DNA from: Sphingopyxis sp. JAI108
GTDB lineage: Bacteria > Pseudomonadota > Alphaproteobacteria > Sphingomonadales > Sphingomonadaceae
Direction: 5' to 3'
Assembly: GCF_013410105.1 (NCBI RefSeq)
Contig: NZ_JACCCJ010000001.1
Coordinates: 1,922,001 to 1,986,000 of the forward strand
DNA length: 64,000 nt
Position numbers and translations under genes: made by a program. Position 1 is the stretch's first letter; every line of letters starts with the position of its first letter. The notes under the pieces are model-generated. The model did not search any database. It was not told the origin of the DNA and worked only from the letters and a program-made list of their open reading frames with translations. Of the stretch, positions 62,036-64,000 are shown piece after piece.

Positions 62036-64000
62036 ATGGCGCGCTTCGCTTTCGCCCTCGCGGCGACTCTGGCTTGTTCAACCTCGGTATGGGCGCAGAG
62101 CGCTCCCGCTCCGGCGCCCGCCACGGATGCGAAGGAGGGCGAGTGGGACGTCAACGCCCCGCCGGGGCTCGCGACGCGCAAGGTCCAGCTATCGGTCGAC
62201 GAAGGCAGCTGGATGAACGTCGACGTCGCGCCCGACGGCCGCACGATCGCGTTCGACCTGTTGGGCGATATCTATACAATGCCGATCGAAGGCGGGACGC
62301 CGACACGCATCGCCGAGGGGCTGGCCTTTGAGCACCAGCCGCGCTTCTCACCCGACGGCAAGCGCATCGCCTTCGTCTCCGACCGTGCCGGCGGTGACAA
62401 TATCTGGCTAATGAACCGTGACGGTAGCGACAAGCGCCAGATTTCGAAGGAGGATTTCCGTCTGCTCAACCAGCCGAGCTGGTCACCCGACGGCCAGTTC
62501 CTCGTCGCCAAAAAACATTTCACGACAGGCCGCTCGCTCGGCACCGGCGAAGTGTGGATGTATCATGTGTCGGGCGGCGCCGGCGTGCCGCTGGTCAAGA
62601 AGCCCAATGAGCAGCACCAGAAGGAACTGGGCGAGCCCATCTTCTCCGCCGACGGCAAGAGCGTCTTCTATACGCGCAACGTCACCCCCGGGCCGATCTT
62701 CGAATATGCGCAGGACAGCAACACCGACCTCTTCCATATCGAGCGCTACAGCCTCGACGATGGAGAGGTCAGCACCGCGGCCTCGGGGCCCGGCGGCGCG
62801 GTCCGGCCGACGCCATCGCCCGACGGCAAGCGTCTGGCCTTCGTGCGGCGCGAAGGCACGCAGTCCAAGCTCTATGTGAAGGACCTCGCCTCGGGCGCCG
62901 AAAAGAAGGTTTATGATGCACTCGATCAGGATGTGCAGGAAACCTGGGCGGTGACCGGCGTCTACCCGAACATGGCGTGGACGCCCGACAGCCGCGACAT
63001 CGTCTTCTGGGCCGGCGGCAAGCTGCGCCGCGTGAACGGTGACGGTGGCGAGGGGCGCGTCATCCCGTTCAGCATCGGCGACGACCGGGTGATCGTCGAC
63101 GCGACGCATCCCGCGGTCGAGGTCGCACCCGACAGCTTTGCGACGCAAATGCCGCGCTGGGCCGAAGTGTCGCCCGATGGCCGCAGCGTCGTCTTTGAAA
63201 CGCTCGGCAAGCTCTGGGTCAAGCCCGCCACCGGCGGCACCGCGCGGCGGCTGACGAACGCGAAGGACGGCGCCATGGAGCTGTGGCCAAGCTGGTCGCG
63301 CGACGGCAAGTCGGTCGTGTTCGTGCGCTGGACCGACGCGGGCATGGGCGAAATCCATGTTACCGGCGCGGGCGGCGGCGCGTCGCGGAAGCTGACCGCG
63401 GCGCCCGGTCATTATGCCGAACCGCGCTTCTCGCCCGACGGCAAGACGATCGTATTCGAACGGCGCGGTAGCGGCGGGCTGACCTCGGCGCGCTGGAGCG
63501 AGGACCCCGGCGTCTATCTTGTCGCCGCGGCGGGTGGCACAGCCGAACGGATCAGCAGCGATGGCGCCAAGCCGCAATTCGGCGCGGCAAGCGACCGCGT
63601 CTTCATGGTCACGGCGGGCGGCGGCAAGAGCCAGCTCGTGAGCACCGACCTTCATGGCCAGGACAAGCGCGTCCATGCCAATGGCGAGCTCGTCAGCGAT
63701 TATGAAATCTCGCCCGACGGCCGCACGCTCGCCTTCCGGCAGAATTACGACGCCTATGTCACCCCTTTGATGCCCGGCGGACAGGATGTGGCGCTCGGCA
63801 TCAAGAGCGGGGCGCTGCCCGTAACCCGCGTTTCTGGAAGCGGCGCCGAATATATGCACTGGTCGGACGGTGGCCGCCGCCTGCATTGGAGCCGCGGCGC
63901 GACGCTGTTCAGCACCGATCTTGCCAGCCTCTTCACCAACGCCCCCGCCGATGAAAAGGCGCCGAAGTTCACCCCGCCGACCGACGGCGTGTCGCTGTCG
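62036..64000 (+). CDS. TolB-like beta-propeller protein, probable exported amidohydrolase (3' end missing)
   Basis: The frame is open from the ATG at 62036 to the last base, so the 655 residues seen are only the N-terminal part. Signal peptide ending near WAQ (residue ~21). The rest is a run of TolB/PD40 propeller repeats, each with F-S-P-D-G-K-type turns (QPRFSPDGKRIAFVSDRAGGDNIWLMNRDG and at least seven similar). Sphingomonad proteins with this layout usually carry a C-terminal amidohydrolase domain, as in tricorn-like exported hydrolases; that domain would lie outside the window, so the enzyme call is inference. Confidence 0.8.
   Translation, partial: MARFAFALAATLACSTSVWAQSAPAPAPATDAKEGEWDVNAPPGLATRKVQLSVDEGSWMNVDVAPDGRTIAFDLLGDIYTMPIEGGTPTRIAEGLAFEHQPRFSPDGKRIAFVSDRAGGDNIWLMNRDGSDKRQISKEDFRLLNQPSWSPDGQFLVAKKHFTTGRSLGTGEVWMYHVSGGAGVPLVKKPNEQHQKELGEPIFSADGKSVFYTRNVTPGPIFEYAQDSNTDLFHIERYSLDDGEVSTAASGPGGAVRPTPSPDGKRLAFVRREGTQSKLYVKDLASGAEKKVYDALDQDVQETWAVTGVYPNMAWTPDSRDIVFWAGGKLRRVNGDGGEGRVIPFSIGDDRVIVDATHPAVEVAPDSFATQMPRWAEVSPDGRSVVFETLGKLWVKPATGGTARRLTNAKDGAMELWPSWSRDGKSVVFVRWTDAGMGEIHVTGAGGGASRKLTAAPGHYAEPRFSPDGKTIVFERRGSGGLTSARWSEDPGVYLVAAAGGTAERISSDGAKPQFGAASDRVFMVTAGGGKSQLVSTDLHGQDKRVHANGELVSDYEISPDGRTLAFRQNYDAYVTPLMPGGQDVALGIKSGALPVTRVSGSGAEYMHWSDGGRRLHWSRGATLFSTDLASLFTNAPADEKAPKFTPPTDGVSLS

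Overview
The window is high-GC DNA packed with genes. It fits an alphaproteobacterium of the order Sphingomonadales, most likely a Sphingopyxis-type genome. The pointers are the argS–SPOR–nagZ–scpA–scpB–tatABC gene order, a Caulobacter-type tad/cpa pilus locus, a TonB receptor with its own sigma/anti-sigma pair, and short intergenic palindromes built on CGTCATTCCCGC and CGTCATTGCGAG. The genus is an inference from gene content, not a database match. I saw no rRNA, tRNA, CRISPR array, transposase, integrase or phage gene. No stretch longer than about 300 bases lacks a gene.

Layout. 1–8.8 kb: 3' part of gyrA with a DUF952 gene overlapping its end, a secreted amidohydrolase, a small membrane protein, an RNase T2/nadC pair, a nitronate monooxygenase-like flavoprotein and a cyclophilin. 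9–18 kb: mgtE; a short intergenic region with a C-rich hairpin and a 42-residue entericidin lipoprotein gene; then a long leftward operon argS–SPOR–nagZ–scpA–scpB–tatA–tatB–tatC (arginyl-tRNA synthesis, wall recycling, chromosome condensation, Tat export) and a lipoprotein. 18–22 kb: ispH–thrB–rnhA as an overlapping unit, a DUF1508 protein and a DadA-type oxidoreductase. 22–29 kb: tad pilus genes cpaA-B-C-D-E-tadB-tadC. The ATPase gene cpaF, expected between cpaE and tadB, is missing, and only 57 bases lie there.

29–32 kb: a fumarylacetoacetate hydrolase-family protein, a small Tat-signal protein and an orphan PhoR-like histidine kinase. 32–45 kb: a polyamine island with two class III aminotransferases, two PuuA-like glutamine synthetase homologues, PuuB, PuuD and a complete PotFGHI-type ABC importer. 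It would import putrescine-like amines, gamma-glutamylate them, oxidise them and hydrolyse the product. The aldehyde dehydrogenase PuuC is not here. A DUF808 membrane protein lies inside the leftward part and glucokinase follows it.

46–54 kb: a large autotransporter, then an ECF sigma factor, a FecR-type anti-sigma factor and an STN-containing TonB receptor, which form a cell-surface signalling unit. 54–64 kb: two acyl-CoA dehydrogenases; an unusual regulator joining a Phd/YefM antitoxin-like N-terminus to PAS-like modules; TadG/TadE-like pseudopilins 28 kb from the main tad locus; a YghU-type glutathione transferase; a CaiB-type CoA transferase that appears to lack its catalytic Asp; and the 5' part of a TolB-propeller protein that runs off the end.
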